A DNA stretch of 64,000 bases from Datnioides undecimradiatus (GCA_008933995.1 WARS01004319.1:177501-241500); one strand, 5' to 3'. Positions 1-12,465 are shown, counted from the stretch's first letter. Program-made: numbers and translations. Notes: generated by a model not told the origin, from the sequence alone.

Positions 1-100
1 TGAAAGAGAAGAAGGAAGGAAATGAGAAAACAATGAGAGATGGAGACAATGAAGGAACGAGAAGAGGCAGAAAGAGCTGAGGTGTGTAAATGAGAGCTGT

Positions 101-139
101 ACACAACACACACACATGCACACACACGCACACACACAC

Positions 140-177
<38 letters not shown>

Positions 178-260
178 GCAGGTGTTATATAGCTGGAGGA
201 GATTCAGTTCAGTCCTGTATCAGATACCAGACTGTTAAATTAACTGACTAAAAAAACTGT

Positions 261-301
<41 letters not shown>

Positions 302-393
302 CAGCACGCCTGTGTATTTTTGTGTGTTTGTATTTCAGCTGAGCCACTGAAGCGCATCGCTGTCATGTAACTGAAACTAGAAAACCTTTGTAC

Positions 394-440
<47 letters not shown>

Positions 441-458
441 GCTATTACATATCCCAGT

Positions 459-489
<31 letters not shown>
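101..489. repeat. CA/GT microsatellite cluster
   Basis: Four dinucleotide tracts lie within 400 bp: CA-rich at about 101-174, CA at 264-299, CA at 396-436 and GT at 462-489. Neighbouring CA and GT tracts on one strand can pair with each other. The cysteine-valine and histidine-threonine ORFs here are only translations of these repeats. No gene is supported. Confidence 0.95.
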
Positions 490-1316
490 CAGAAGGAAGG
501 AAGTAGAGTGATGATGGCTAATTAGAACGAAGATCCAGTGGAGAAACAGCCCCGATCTGACTGGTCGAGAGACACTGACACTGCAGAGAGAGAGAGAGAG
601 CGAGAGAGAGACGGGGGGTGATGGGACGAGAGACGCAGAGACAGGCTTCAGGAGCTGTGCTGCACCCAAACCGTCGACTCAGAGCAGGAAGACCGTCCTT
701 TAACAGGGAAACATGGAGGACGGCTGAGGAAGAGGAGGGACAGGAAGTAGATTAACTGTCGTGACACATGACACGTGTGACGTTCAGGTGCTTTGTGATG
801 TCACCATGTCAAATCACACGGTGCCTTAAAGTCCCAGTGGACACAGGAAGTCATGCTCACTCACATCACAACAACAAGCAGGAAGTGGCAGAGCAGTAGA
901 GCCCGCCTCCTGCTCCCAGCTCGATCTGATTGGCTGCCTGAGCCGAGCGTGACTCCGCACCTCGTGCTGGAAAACTCGTAAACGCGTATTTAAACTTCCA
1001 TGTTTGTCTGAAAGTGATGCACCTCAGGTCTGCGTGATGACCTGAGCCTGATCCCAGTGCATCCTGGGAAAGCCCCCCCGTGTACAGTATGAGAGGAAGA
1101 CAGGCTGAGACTGTCGCTGCTGGTCGGCGGCGGTGCAGCAGCAGTCAGTAACGAGGTGAATACTAATTGATTTACTTTTAATTATCCCCACGTCTTTTTT
1201 CTTATTCAATTAAAAAGCTCCGCGGCCCGTCGCTGCACCGTGATGAGCGTGTCATCTTGACAACGCAACGCCGCAGTAGACCCACAATGCAACTCTACAG
1301 AACAAAGCCAGCGTGC

Positions 1317-1488
1317 GCGTGTGTGTGTGTGTGTGTGTGTGTGTGTTGTGAGGCCTTATGAGATCAAGATACATGACAGCGATTCGCTCCAGAGGCCCCG
1401 CAACACACAGTGAGGCTGATGGCTGCAGATACACACACTGATGCAGCGATATAAACACGCATATACACAAAGATACATGTGCATATCT

Positions 1489-1527
<39 letters not shown>

Positions 1528-1649
1528 AGACTGCCTCTCTCTCTCTGATGACTGTCTTTCAGACCCACAGCTGGATAAAAGCCTCTTTTCATGTCTGATC
1601 ATATCTGCCGCTTTGTTTTTTCCAGCTAGAGAATCCAGCTATGAATAAT

Positions 1650-1686
<37 letters not shown>

Positions 1687-1860
1687 TACACCGAACCAAA
1701 CACACACACACGCGCACTGCAAACTGTCAGAGAGCTGCTGGATTGGAGCACAGAGTGAGTTGATGGCTCCACCTAGTGTTGACTGACAGGAGTCACCAGC
1801 TCATCACTGTGTTCGTCTCCACAGAGGCTAATTATCCAGGTCCTGAGGGTCTTCTCCATG

Positions 1861-1888
<28 letters not shown>
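1317..1888. repeat. CA/GT microsatellite cluster
   Basis: GT tract at about 1319-1346, CA tracts at about 1491-1525 and 1651-1683, and GT tract at about 1860-1888. The ORFs over them are repeat artefacts. The sequence between the tracts shows no exon I can support. Confidence 0.93.
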
Positions 1889-1891
<3 letters not shown>

Positions 1892-2741
1892 CTACACTAG
1901 ATGGGCAGTGTCCTCAGATTGACAGGAAACTGAGGACAGTGTCCAAACTCCATTGACAAAAACGCTAACTTTACCTTGCAGACCACAGCTGTTGCTGGTA
2001 TATCGCAGCCTCAATCGGTCCGTTTGTTTGTGTTGTTGTTTGTGTTATTGTGTAACTTCAGTGAGTCCAAACTAACCACCTAAAACAACAAAGTCACACA
2101 ATAACACAAACTAACTAACAGATCGAGGCAGCGTTCGACCAGCAGCTTCCTGTGTACTGAGCTAAAATGACTGTTTTTATGAATGGAGTCTGGTGGGTCT
2201 GAAGAGAGCAGAGACGATGTAACGGCTCCAGAGGTGACGGCACACATCCCCACAGAACACTGTGACTCTGCTCATTCACCAACCTGCAGCAGGAAATGCT
2301 TCATCAGCTCTTCGTGCAGTGATTGTCCGGCCGTGTTTCTCATGAGCGCGTCCTCCTCGTTAAAGCAAACTGCAGAAGCCGTTGTGTTCCTCTGTGTCCG
2401 ACAAACCGTAGCCGCCCTGCAGAGCGTGAGTGAAAGCCTCGACCGCCTGCAGGTCTAAGACCCTCCGAGCTGCGCCGCCCTGAATGTTCCTCTTTAATTA
2501 CTCGCCGTGCGTGCTCGCCGCAGCTCTGCCTCCGTCTGCTGTGATGCAGTTTTGGGATCAACAGCAAACAAATCAGCCATAAAAATCAAATTAAGGCCTA
2601 ATTGCTGGTTTGACGTTTGCAGAGCTGAGCAGTCAACTCTTCACCTTTGGTAAATTATAATCTTAATTGCATCTTTTAGCGCGTTGACGGTTTTATTTGT
2701 TTGTTTGTTTGTTTTTTTCTTTGTTTGTTTGTGGCCTCCAG

Positions 2742-2900
2742 CGGTGGCAGAAGTCCGGGACTCACCTGGAGCACCTCGTCTCCCGCTTCTGTCTGGACTC
2801 GGAGATGGCTCTGGACGGCATGGACTCCTCCCGGATGCTGGTCATCAGCCCCTGTGAACTGAGCGCGTACACACAGAGATGGGAAGTGCCCTTCTCCTGA
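2742..2900 (+). CDS. probable terminal coding exon of an unidentified gene
   Basis: A T-rich tract ending in CCTCCAG gives a convincing splice acceptor. From 2742 the frame reads 52 residues to a TGA at 2898-2900, beginning RWQKSGTHLEHLVSR and ending AYTQRWEVPFS. Third codon positions are strongly G/C, as expected of coding sequence and unlike the flanks. The segment is too short and too unfamiliar for me to name a family. No upstream exon of the same gene was found with confidence, so most of it may lie left of the window. A poly(A) signal at 769 bases into the 4 kb region (4769-4774) could end its 3' UTR. The alternative is a chance open frame; the splice site plus GC3 bias makes an exon more likely than not. 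Confidence 0.5.
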   Translation, partial: RWQKSGTHLEHLVSRFCLDSEMALDGMDSSRMLVISPCELSAYTQRWEVPFS

Positions 2901-4790
2901 CCCCCGACCCCCCGTGACCTCGACGACCCGGGGAGAGACGACGCTCCGACAGCGTGAGGATGCATGACGAGCAGCCGAACGGAAACTTTTGATGCCTCTT
3001 TGCTGTTTATCTGGAGCTGACGCGCAGCCTGTCGGGTCCCGTTCGGTTCGTCTGAAGATCAAAGCGTGTCTGTCCGAGTCGAACCAAGTGCACCTTAAAC
3101 CGCCGGCCTGTCAAACGATTTCAGTCGCACAGAAGCTTAAAAGAAACATCAAAGCGCGTGTAACCTGTTTCCAAGGATGTTCAAGTGTCTGGGAATTAAA
3201 ACCACAAGCACAACCTGCGTTTCTGAGTTTCCTCATCACTGTTTCCACCGTCGTAGAAGCTTCAGATCGAACTGTTTCACCAAAAAACCAACAGAGCGGG
3301 AACTGAAAACTGTCAGAAACGACTCCTCTGTTTTCGTTTTGTCTTGTCTGAAGTGAAATGCAGCATGATCAGAATCAGTTTCTGTCTCGAAATTTCAAGA
3401 TTCTTCACTTACGACTTGATAAACAGCACAAAGCCCCAGTTTACTCCTGTTGTTGAACCAAAGCAGACGAACAAGTGCACAGAGTAAAACCCCAAACTCA
3501 GCTCAGAGCCGCAAAGCTGACGTTAAAGGTCCGGTGAGTCCGACTGACGTGGATCTGTTGGTTCAAATAGAATGAAATGTTCATAATTACATTCTCATCA
3601 GTGTTGAATCGCCTGAAAATACGAATCCTTGTGTTTTGTTAGCTTGTTAGCTTCATTAGCTTCCACAGAATCCGCCATGTTTCTGCAGGTTTAGTTTACA
3701 GACTCCACCGAATCCTGCACGCGAAGCTTTTCTGATTTCATGGATCAAGTTTGAAGGTAGCTCGGTGACCCTGCTTTATGTGACGGACCTCCAGGCTGCT
3801 TTGCACCAAAAGAGAGTTAAAGACAGAAACCAAAAGATGCAACGCCTGTGAGTGTGTTTGCTTGGATCGGGTCTTTAACGCTCTTTACACCACACAGTCA
3901 TTCTGTGGGTGGAGAATATGCATCAGTCCACAAAGTTAAACTGGATCCATCACCTGTCAGGTCACATGACTCCTCCTCACGTCCTGCAGCAGCTGCAGGA
4001 CTTGCGTCTCTGCATCTCTGCAGCTGCTGCACGTTGCTGAGTGCTGAAGCTTTGAGTGATGAAAATAATATTTGTGTCAGATTGAAACCTGTTGTATCGA
4101 ACACACCCACAGTGGAAATCCTCTGAGATATGTGCAGCAGATCAGACGTGTTGTTAGCTGAGGGCAACAAGACGAGCAAGGCGGGAACTGAAACACTCTG
4201 GGAACTGTGAACGTGGAGCAGGTCTGATGTTCGCAGGTACAGCTGATCAGTGAGAGGAAACAGTAACGTCTGTTATCAGCTGATGTCTGCAGTGTTGTCT
4301 GTTGCCCCGGCGACGCTGCAGCTGATGCAGCTGCTGAAGCTGCTTCACTTTGCACGCCCCCGCCCACCCGCCGTGATGTGCTGCTGCATGTGACCAAGTT
4401 CTGTTTTTATTTCCATGTTTTCTTCTTCAAACTTGGGAAAAGGCTTCGCTCAGTCTTCTTTCAGTCGCTCGTTAGCATCGCTCATGTTTCTCGTGCAGCT
4501 ATGGACGGTTTACCAATCACTGTTCTGGGTTCGTCTTCTCTGGGTTTTCATTTCAGGTTCCAGCAGAGTCAAAACACAACTGCAGTTAACTTCAGATGTT
4601 CTCCGAACGTCCCCAACAATCATTTTATAAGAAAAGCATCAGTTTGTTTGTTTTATTTGTTGTTTCAGATGACAATTTTCTAATTTTAGAAACAAATCAC
4701 CTCAAATTCCAGCGTTTCTCTGTCCGACATCACCGACTGCGTCATTTTGATATCCTGTTTCACTCCTGAATAAAAGTTTTATAACGGCTG
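2901..4790 (+). other. candidate 3' UTR of the upstream gene
   Basis: About 1.9 kb without a supported exon follows the TGA at 2900. An ATTAAA-like signal occurs near 3194, and a canonical AATAAA at 4769-4774 is followed by a GT-rich downstream element. This fits a long 3' UTR of the gene ending at 2900, but transcription is inferred, not seen. Confidence 0.35.
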
Positions 4791-7084
4791 TTTGCTTTGT
4801 TTTATTGTTGAGGTAAACGATGCAGATTACACACAAACACCCATATTATGTAAAATCAACAAACTAACAGTAAACTTGTATATTAATTTGCATATTTCTG
4901 CAGGCTTCACTGTTATTGCTACTTTTACTGAAGTAAAACATCTGCATGCTTATGTCAGAACTGTCAGACTCGTCACACTGTTATAAGGAAATATAATATA
5001 ACTTCTCAATGGCGCAAATGAAAGTGTATTTCATGGCAAAACTGCTCTGTACAGTCTGCAGAATGGGTATTTATCAATGATATTGGTGTGTCAGCATCTC
5101 CAGCCTGTGAAATAATGAAAGATCCAGACAAATGAATGACTTTATTCCTTTAATCTGGATTTTAATTCAGTACTTTGTGGCTTAAAACAGCAGACACGTG
5201 TGTCCTGTTAAGCCACAGACACACGATCGTGCGCTGGATGTCTGAACATCTGCTTCAGAGGCAAATGAAACTGTTTGCGTGATGCTTACGGTGGAAATCA
5301 GCAGTCTCAAAACAAAGGTACACTCAGAAAATGCAGAAATGGAGGCGAGGGAGGGCTCATTCTGCTGCTGAGGAGGACGGTTTGTCTTTAATGTGCATGT
5401 GTGAGTGTTTAGAATAAACAGAACTCAGTGTTGAGCTGCACAACAAACAGCCCAGAGAGGCCAAGAAGGTCCTTCATGTCGCTGCTTTGATGCAGGTTAA
5501 GGCTTAATGAACAGAGGGGGCTGGGTATGAACACACACACACACACACGGTGAGTGGGGTGAGTGGAGAGAGAGAGCGGACCCTCCTCTTCTCCTCTTCA
5601 GCCACACCGCGAACGGTTCGTCCGTGTTTGCAGCCTCACTCCGGGGTTCAACTGTCGGCACTAACCGGAGATGTCGCACATCAGGAGCTGACATCTTGTC
5701 CCTTCGCACCGTGTGTAACGGCACCGATTGTTTTCGAGAAGACGGCCGCGTTTTACGTAAGTACAGTGACCTTTTCATTTCGCCATTACTGTTTTCTCCG
5801 ACAGGCAGGGGGAAAGGAGGGGACGTGTCGATGCTCGCGGCTAATATAATGAATCGTGTGATGGAAAAGAGTCGTAACAACTGATGCCCACTGTACGAGA
5901 GATCGTGACATTTCGGGATGCTTCCCATTAAACATTTGTATGAAGTCGTGTGCGAAGTTTCCAGCCGGGCCCCTGTTTCCGGCGCACCGACGTTTCTGTA
6001 GTCCGCTCACCAGTTCGCACTAATGAGCTGAGACGAGGAAACGCAAGAAGAAGACTACAAGTTCCAGGAAGCGCATACGAAGACGCGTGCTGCGATGCTG
6101 CATTCAAACGCTCGCGGAAATAACAATACATTACATTACATTAAATGATGTTACGTGAATTAACGTTCTATAACCGGACAGGCGATATACCTATGATATA
6201 TCTATATACGTTGACGTACATGTAAATTCATATCAGCGCGGGCTGTTTTGCGCCACAGTGTTGTGTTTGTTGTTTATGTTACTGCCGGGCAGTCCAATAC
6301 TGAAATAAACCGGCGTGTGCTTTATATTATTTCTATCAGCAACTCTGTTTTCCCACACATTGTTACAGACATTATTTATTATGGTTAAGCTGCACAAAAC
6401 GGTCTATTAAGTCTGTTATACTTAATGGGGTAAAGCTTATGTCACGTGTGGCGTTTTCAAGCTATACGTTAAAGTGAAAGTTAAAAAATACGAGCTTATC
6501 AGAAGTACATGAAGGCACCTCGCGTTTCCCCGGCGCTTAGTTTATACGTCACCGTCACTGCTTCTTGTTTTGGACTCAGTCAAACTCAACCCGGCTTCAA
6601 AACACATCGATAATGTTTTCTGAGAATAAATTATCTGCATGCGCCCGAGCCGAAACATAAACGATGACACTTCCACACCCGGACAGCAGTGAGTCACTGT
6701 CCACGAACTGTTCCGGGCCGAGAAACAACGATGTTCATATTCAATGAGGCTAAAAACAGCTAACGTTAGCTAAACTGAGTGAGGCGCTTAAGAACCAACG
6801 TTTGCGTTTTTATTGAGTCACAGCAGCGTTTGCAGCAAACCTAACCTCATCTTTGTCACCGAGGTTTTGTCCTTTGTGTGTTCGCTACGTTTATATTTAA
6901 AATGATATATAAATAAAAACAAAGACCCGTTGAGCTCCACAAAGTCGCCGGTTAGCCGCTAATGTAGCCACTGTAGGCTGCCGTTATTGGCTAAACTCTC
7001 ACCCTGAGGAAACAATAAAACAGTTTAAAATGAAAATAAACTCGTTATCTCCGCTTCAGCGGCTTGTGTCGTCCCTGTCGTCTT
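4791..7084. other. intergenic region, partly CpG-rich
   Basis: No exon is supported here. CpG density rises from about 5560 onward and stays raised to 7200, which suggests a CpG-island promoter domain upstream of ANGEL2. The short ORFs at 5497-5930 on both strands do not resemble any family I know and carry no convincing splice structure. Confidence 0.5.
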
Positions 7085-7190
7085 TGATCCATCACATCAA
7101 CGATTGGCCATTGATGACGAAACGATTACGTAATGCCGCAAACCAAACTATCAGAGTCGCTGCTTCCCGCCGCTCACGTGAGGATTTGCT
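7085..7190 (+). promoter_or_regulatory. ANGEL2: candidate ANGEL2 promoter elements
   Basis: A CCAAT-type ATTGG lies near 7103-7107, a CRE-like palindrome TTACGTAA at 7126-7133 and an E-box CACGTG at 7175-7180. All are within a CpG-rich stretch 300-400 bp upstream of the first coding exon. No TATA box is evident. This fits a housekeeping promoter with a noncoding first exon between about 7200 and 7400. The motifs are seen; their use is inferred. Confidence 0.4.
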
Positions 7191-7473
7191 GCTTTAACCC
7201 TGTTTTCACTCGGAGTGAACTGAATGTTTGGGGCTGTTGGTCTTCGTCCGGAGAGAGCTGAGAACTTCCAGCTCATCATTAACGTTCATAAAACGTTCAG
7301 CAGCAGTTTTATTTGCGTTTATCCACCCGCCACCGGATCCACTCTAACTACTCCTCAGATCATCTCAGTACTTCGTTTTTCTGTTTGATTGAATTAATCC
7401 ATCAACAGACACTGACACAGATTTGTGAATCAAGACGTTGTCACCTCTTTCTTCTCCTTCCCACAGTCACCTC

Positions 7474-9423
7474 ATGTTCCTCCGCCAGCTGAGCTCCTCC
7501 GGCTCCTCCTTCCTCCCCCTCAGCCGTCCCGCTCTCTGCAGGGCCGGCTTCAGGAGCAGCAGTGTCTCCTCCTGCTCCGTCCCACGTTTCATCCCTGCTC
7601 CTCATCCATGTTGGTTGGTGCAGGGATTTCCCCCCTGGCCTCCTCGACTCCCCCACTTCCACCCAGCAGCCAGGGCGTCTCCTCCTCGGAGCATCAACGC
7701 GGGGAACTTCACAGGTAGCTGGCGTTCGTTCTACACCTCCGCCGGCTGCTTGATGGAGCGGGCGAACAGAGACAGAGAGCCTCCTCACAAACGGAGGAAG
7801 AGCACTGAGGAGAAGAGGAGCGTCGAAGAAAGGGAGGGACCCAGAGGAGGAGCTGTATCAGCAGCCGGAGGCAAAGATGGAGGCTCCAGGACGGAGCACC
7901 ATCACCCGGAGTGCAGCAGGGACGGCCGCCCTCGACCAAACCACCACTTCAAAGATGGAAGTCAAGACCGAGGGGCCAGTGAAGGAAAAGGTGTCGGCTG
8001 GGAGAGCGGCAGGGATAAACATGTAGAAAGGACTAGAAGTTGGGACAAAGACAGACAGAGGAGAGACAGCTCCACCCGAGATCAACCCCCAGATAAAGGG
8101 CGGGGTGCACATCAGCAAGGAGGACGAACAGGCTCACAGCCTGAGAGGTGCAGGACCCAAACCCCAAAGTCGAACCCTGAGCAGGGCAGAGTTCCCCCGC
8201 ACAGACCCAACCCCTGGTTCAAAGACAGAGCTGCAGGGGAGCAGGGCGCCTGGGGGAGGAACGCAGCCGGACCACAGGGACAGTTACAGGACAGACGCAG
8301 TGATGGAGGACAGTGGGCGGGGTCGCTCTCCAACCCCCGCAGCACCGCTCCACCCACAAACCCGTGGCAGGTCCCTGGAGTCAACAGGGAGCCTGCTCCA
8401 CCTGGGACGAGCCCGCCTGTCAGACAGGACGGCGTCGTGAAGCGTAAGTTGACTTTTCTAAGGAGTAAATGAACTCTTTAAGATTCGCTGTGACTCCAGG
8501 TCTGAGAGTGTGTAAGCTCGTTTAACATGTCATCATGTCAGCAGCAGTTTTCCCAAAAGTCTCCTTCTCTGCCCCCTCAGCTCTTCAGAGACACTGGGAG
8601 GCGTCGCACGTCTGCAGTCCTGCCGTCCTGCCACCGGGGGGCAGCGCAGCGTTTGACTTCTCTGTGATGTCCTACAACATCCTGTCTCAGGAGCTGCTGC
8701 AGGACAACGCCTACCTGTACCGACACTGTAACCCCGGCGTGCTGCACTGGAGCTACCGGCTGCCCAACCTGCTGGCTGAGATCCAGCTGTACGACGCAGA
8801 TGTGAGTCCGTCGGACGACAAGATGGCTGCGTGTGCACTGTACGGTCAAAAGTATGCGGACGCTTGGATATTTAAGTGTTGCTCCACTGTGTCCCAGACG
8901 GTCTCTTTGTGCACGGGTGCAGTGAAACAGCCTGTGGACGCTGGGCGTCTGCATACTTTTGGCCACATGTTGAATATGGACACTTCAGCGTCAGAGTTTC
9001 TGACTGAGACTGAATCTTTTTCTAGATCCTGTGTCTGCAAGAAGTCCAGGAGGACCACTACGAACACCAGATCAAACCTGCGCTGCAGGCACTAGGTGTG
9101 TCTGTGTGTGTGTGTGTCTGTGTCTGTGTGTGTGTGTGTCTGTGTGTCCTTTTTGTGTGTGGAGACATTAAGATCTTAAAACCTGTGCTTTGTGCTTTTC
9201 TTCTGTTTTTGTCACCTTCGATGTCTGAACTTGTCACAGCTCTCGGCCGTGGAGGCGTCCAACTCTGTGTCAGCCTCAGCTACAAGCTAACAGGCAGCTT
9301 AAACCAATCAAAGATGCTAACTACACGTAGCATGCTGACACGACGCGTCATCTGAGGCTCCAACATGTAACATAACAGCAGGAGCTTGAGTTCTTAGATT
9401 TTATCAACTTGTGTATTCATTAA

Positions 9424-9465
<42 letters not shown>

Positions 9466-9902
9466 AGGTTACCAGTGCGAGTACAAGAAGCGAACAGGAA
9501 GGAAACCCGACGGCTGCGCTGTCATCTTTAAATCCTCCCGCCTGTCGCTGCTTTCCTCCAATCCCGTCGAGTTCTTCAGGCCCGGCGACGCCCTCCTGGA
9601 CCGAGACAATGTGGGACTGGTTGTGCTGCTGCAGCCCGTCGACACCAGGGGCCAATCGGATCCCTCCGCCTTCATCTGCGTCGCCAACACTCACCTGCTC
9701 TACAACCCTCGCCGCGGCGACATCAAGCTGGCACAGCTGGCGATCCTACTGGCCGAGATCGGCCGGCTGTCCCGCCTCCCGGACGGGTCGACCAACCCGG
9801 TCGTGCTGTGTGGGGATTTTAACTCCACCCCCTGGAGTCCGCTGTACAGCTTCCTGACCACAGGGCTCCTGGACTACAAAGGCCTGCAGATCGGCACGGT
9901 GA

Positions 9903-9953
<51 letters not shown>

Positions 9954-10602
9954 CCAGCCTGTGACAGTGAAGACCGACCTGTTTTCGTGTGTCTGCAGGT
10001 GTCCGGTCAGGAAAACAGTCCCCGGGGTCAGCGGCTCCTCACGGCTCCGATCTGGTCTCGCAGTCTGGGGATCGACCATCAGTGTCAGTACAGGAGCCCG
10101 GCTGAGTCCTGCAGCAGCACGACGGGTACGACCGCGCCGAAGCTCCGCACACGCTCAGTTCATCAACACGTTCAGGCTCAGGTGTTCAGACCTGGAGACT
10201 CAGTTAACGACTGAGCTTCTCTTCACGTGAAGCTGCTCAGCTGTTAGACACAGTTCATCAGAAATACACTAAGGATGCTGCAAATCATCGACCGGCACTA
10301 AAACTCTGCTACGCTAACATGCTAACGAATCTAAAACACGCGGTGATGTTGAACTCTCACAGAACAACACGTTTGCAGCATGTTGGAACAAAGCTAACGA
10401 CCCATGGACAGTCAGTAACAACCAGCAGAAGCAGGAACGTGACTCTAACATGCACGTATTTCCTGCTCAGTGTTGATCTGATGGATGTCACGCTCTGGTT
10501 TGTATCAGTCAGTTAGCAGGTTAGCTTAGCTTAGCACAAACACTGGAAACAGGAGGAAGCTGTTGGCCAGAATCAACAAACTGCACCTACCGGCACGTTA
10601 GT

Positions 10603-10635
<33 letters not shown>

Positions 10636-10888
10636 CATCAGGAGCTCTGGATCGCTCCAGCGTCACTGACTCTGCTCAGGGTCGACCCTCGCCGCTGACA
10701 CCTGTCTCTGTCTCTGCAGTGGAAGGAGCGATCTCTGACCTCCGCGTCCAGGATGACTGCGCCGACGCTGCTGCAGCTCTGAGCAGGTACGACCCTCCGT
10801 GAACCCGCAGAAACAATCGCAGCACAGATTCAACTCTACTTCAAGCATAAAGCCGAGTCGGCAGTCTTCACCTACACACACTCTAACC

Positions 10889-10920
<32 letters not shown>

Positions 10921-11071
10921 GTGCGTGCGTGCAGAGCGAGGATCGAGCACGGCCTGAAGCTGCAGTCGTCCTATCAGCACCGCCTGCCGCCTGACGGCAG
11001 ACCAGAGATCACCACCTGTCACTCCCGCACAGCCATGACTGTGGACTACATCCTGTACACCCCAGGTATGC

Positions 11072-11113
<42 letters not shown>

Positions 11114-11320
11114 TCCTGCCGCTCTGTAACTGATTTCTTTCTCCTCCTATTAAAAGAACTCAACCCGCCTCCTTCACTTCCTGCTGGGCGGGGCCTCCAT
11201 CTGCTGGGCAGGCTCTCATTGGTCGGGCAGTCGGAGCTGGAGGAAGTCAACGGCCTGCCCAATCAGCATCACTCATCCGACCACCTCCCTCTCCTGGCTC
11301 GCTTCCGCTTGAGGCGCTGA
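7474..11320 (+). CDS. ANGEL2: protein angel homolog 2, RNA 2',3'-cyclic phosphatase (EEP family)
   Basis: Coding exons are 7474-8443, 8581-8801, 9026-9095, 9468-9898, 9999-10125, 10720-10786, 10935-11065 and 11157-11320. All junctions are GT/AG and in phase, giving 726 codons plus TGA. The exonuclease-endonuclease-phosphatase fold starts near residue 348 (FDFSVMSYNILSQ). Catalytic motifs follow in order: N356, LQE (E403), CGDFN (D537, N539) and the terminal SDH (D714, H715). Wording such as GRKPDGCAV, SNPVEFFRP and NTHLLYNPRRGDIKL matches ANGEL2 rather than ANGEL1. The human protein, as I recall it, is about 544 aa; the excess lies in exon 7474-8443. That exon opens with an Arg/Ser-rich, acid-free stretch resembling a mitochondrial presequence, then a KRRK motif and a long R/D/G-rich region. 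The family removes 2',3'-cyclic phosphate from RNA ends in cytosol and mitochondria. The start is the first ATG after the acceptor at 7466-7467; Met94 (7753) is an alternative. Confidence 0.93.
9096..9467 (+). repeat. GT repeats at both ends of an ANGEL2 intron
   Basis: The intron begins with a GTGTGTC donor that runs straight into GT repeats (9096-9140). It ends in an uninterrupted GT tract (about 9426-9464) followed directly by CAG, so no normal polypyrimidine tract separates branch point and acceptor. Confidence 0.9.
9903..9950 (+). repeat. CA microsatellite just inside an ANGEL2 intron
   Basis: The donor GTGAGA at 9899 leads within four bases into about 24 CA units. CA repeats in pre-mRNA are known hnRNP L sites. 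Similar CA/GT tracts occur at about 10603-10632, 10890-10930 and 11072-11109 in the next introns. Confidence 0.93.
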
Positions 11321-12465
11321 CCAGTCGGTGTCGACCGGGCAGCCAATCAGAGCAGGTCTCGTGCGGCGCGGCGCCTCAGCAGCCGACAGCGCAGCTCAGG
11401 GAAGACGGGGATAGAATAATATACGTGAAAGGATTAAACAGTTTTCCTGCAAACGGCCGCGACGCACACGGACGCACGAGTTTCGTCTCTGCAGGAAACA
11501 AAAACGACTTTTTTATTCTGAGCGTTTTTATTAAATCTTGGTAAATTTGGCGACGTCCAGTAGGAAACGTGATCGACCTCTGTCTCCCCCTTCAGGCAGG
11601 GACAGTAATTACCTCCACACTCTCCTGTTTGCCCCTCTCTGCTGTGTGAGGATACAGTGGCTCCGCCCCCTCAGCTCTGAGTTGATGCAGGACACATCAG
11701 GACCTGTGCACCAGCGCGGGAATGTGCCACCAGACTCCAGATGGTCAAACTGTGACGATGACTTGTGCGAACTGCAGGTGGACGCAGCGACGCTGAAGCA
11801 CAAAGAAGAAGCTACAACTGAAACGTTTCGGTTTTGTGTAGATCATCATCATCATCATCAGAGGCAGTTTCAGCCCCGGCCCTGCACAGATGACAGCAGC
11901 CGTCACGGACCTTTAAACACATTAAAGAAGATCACGGTTTAGTTTTTATCTCTTTTGAGTCAAACTTCAGCAGCTGGTGAGAACGCTGCAGAGTTTAAAC
12001 CCACTTCTTCAAAGCGTCGCATTAACACTTGAAGTTACAGTTGCTGCTGCTGAGTAAAACTACTTGATTACTCTCTAACGTCGGTGTCTCCTCATCGGCT
12101 CGTACTGTGCAGAACACTGTACTGAGGAACTGTTATGAACGTACAGACTGTAAATACGTCGCCACGACCGCCTCTGGTTCATTTGTATCTTTTAAAGCTC
12201 AAACAGGAAAAAGTTCAGACTGTTTTTTTATTTTCCACTGTGCCAAAAAAAGACAAAGAGGCATTAAATAAAACCGAAACAGAGATTACTGATGGTAAGA
12301 ACCGCACCACGTCTGAAACACGCCGCGTCTCAGCTGCAGATTCAGCCTGAGCTGAGTTTTACTGTCACACCTGACGATGGAAGCGGTGCTCGAGTGTTCG
12401 CCGTGCTTGTGGAAGCAGAAGGATCGTTTATGTCGACTGTAAATAAAAGACTTTGTGTTCATAAA
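11321..12465 (+). other. ANGEL2: ANGEL2 3' UTR
   Basis: After the TGA at 11318-11320 there is no further coding sequence. AATAAA signals occur at 12267-12272 and 12442-12447, the second followed by T/GT-rich sequence, so the transcript most likely ends near 12465. Short ATC repeats lie near 11843-11860. The ORFs within (11538-11942, 12135-12350) show no family resemblance. Confidence 0.6.

Noticed and set aside
235-435. ORFs rich in Val-Cys or His-Thr over dinucleotide repeats, here and throughout the window
   Set aside because: Translations of GT/CA microsatellites with no independent coding evidence.
5497-5928. Minus-strand ORF of 143 codons as a divergent first exon such as RPS6KC1
   Set aside because: It lacks the PX-domain start expected of that protein and any donor in a sensible position.
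7441-7788. Minus-strand ORF of 115 codons
   Set aside because: Antisense shadow of ANGEL2 exon 7474-8443.
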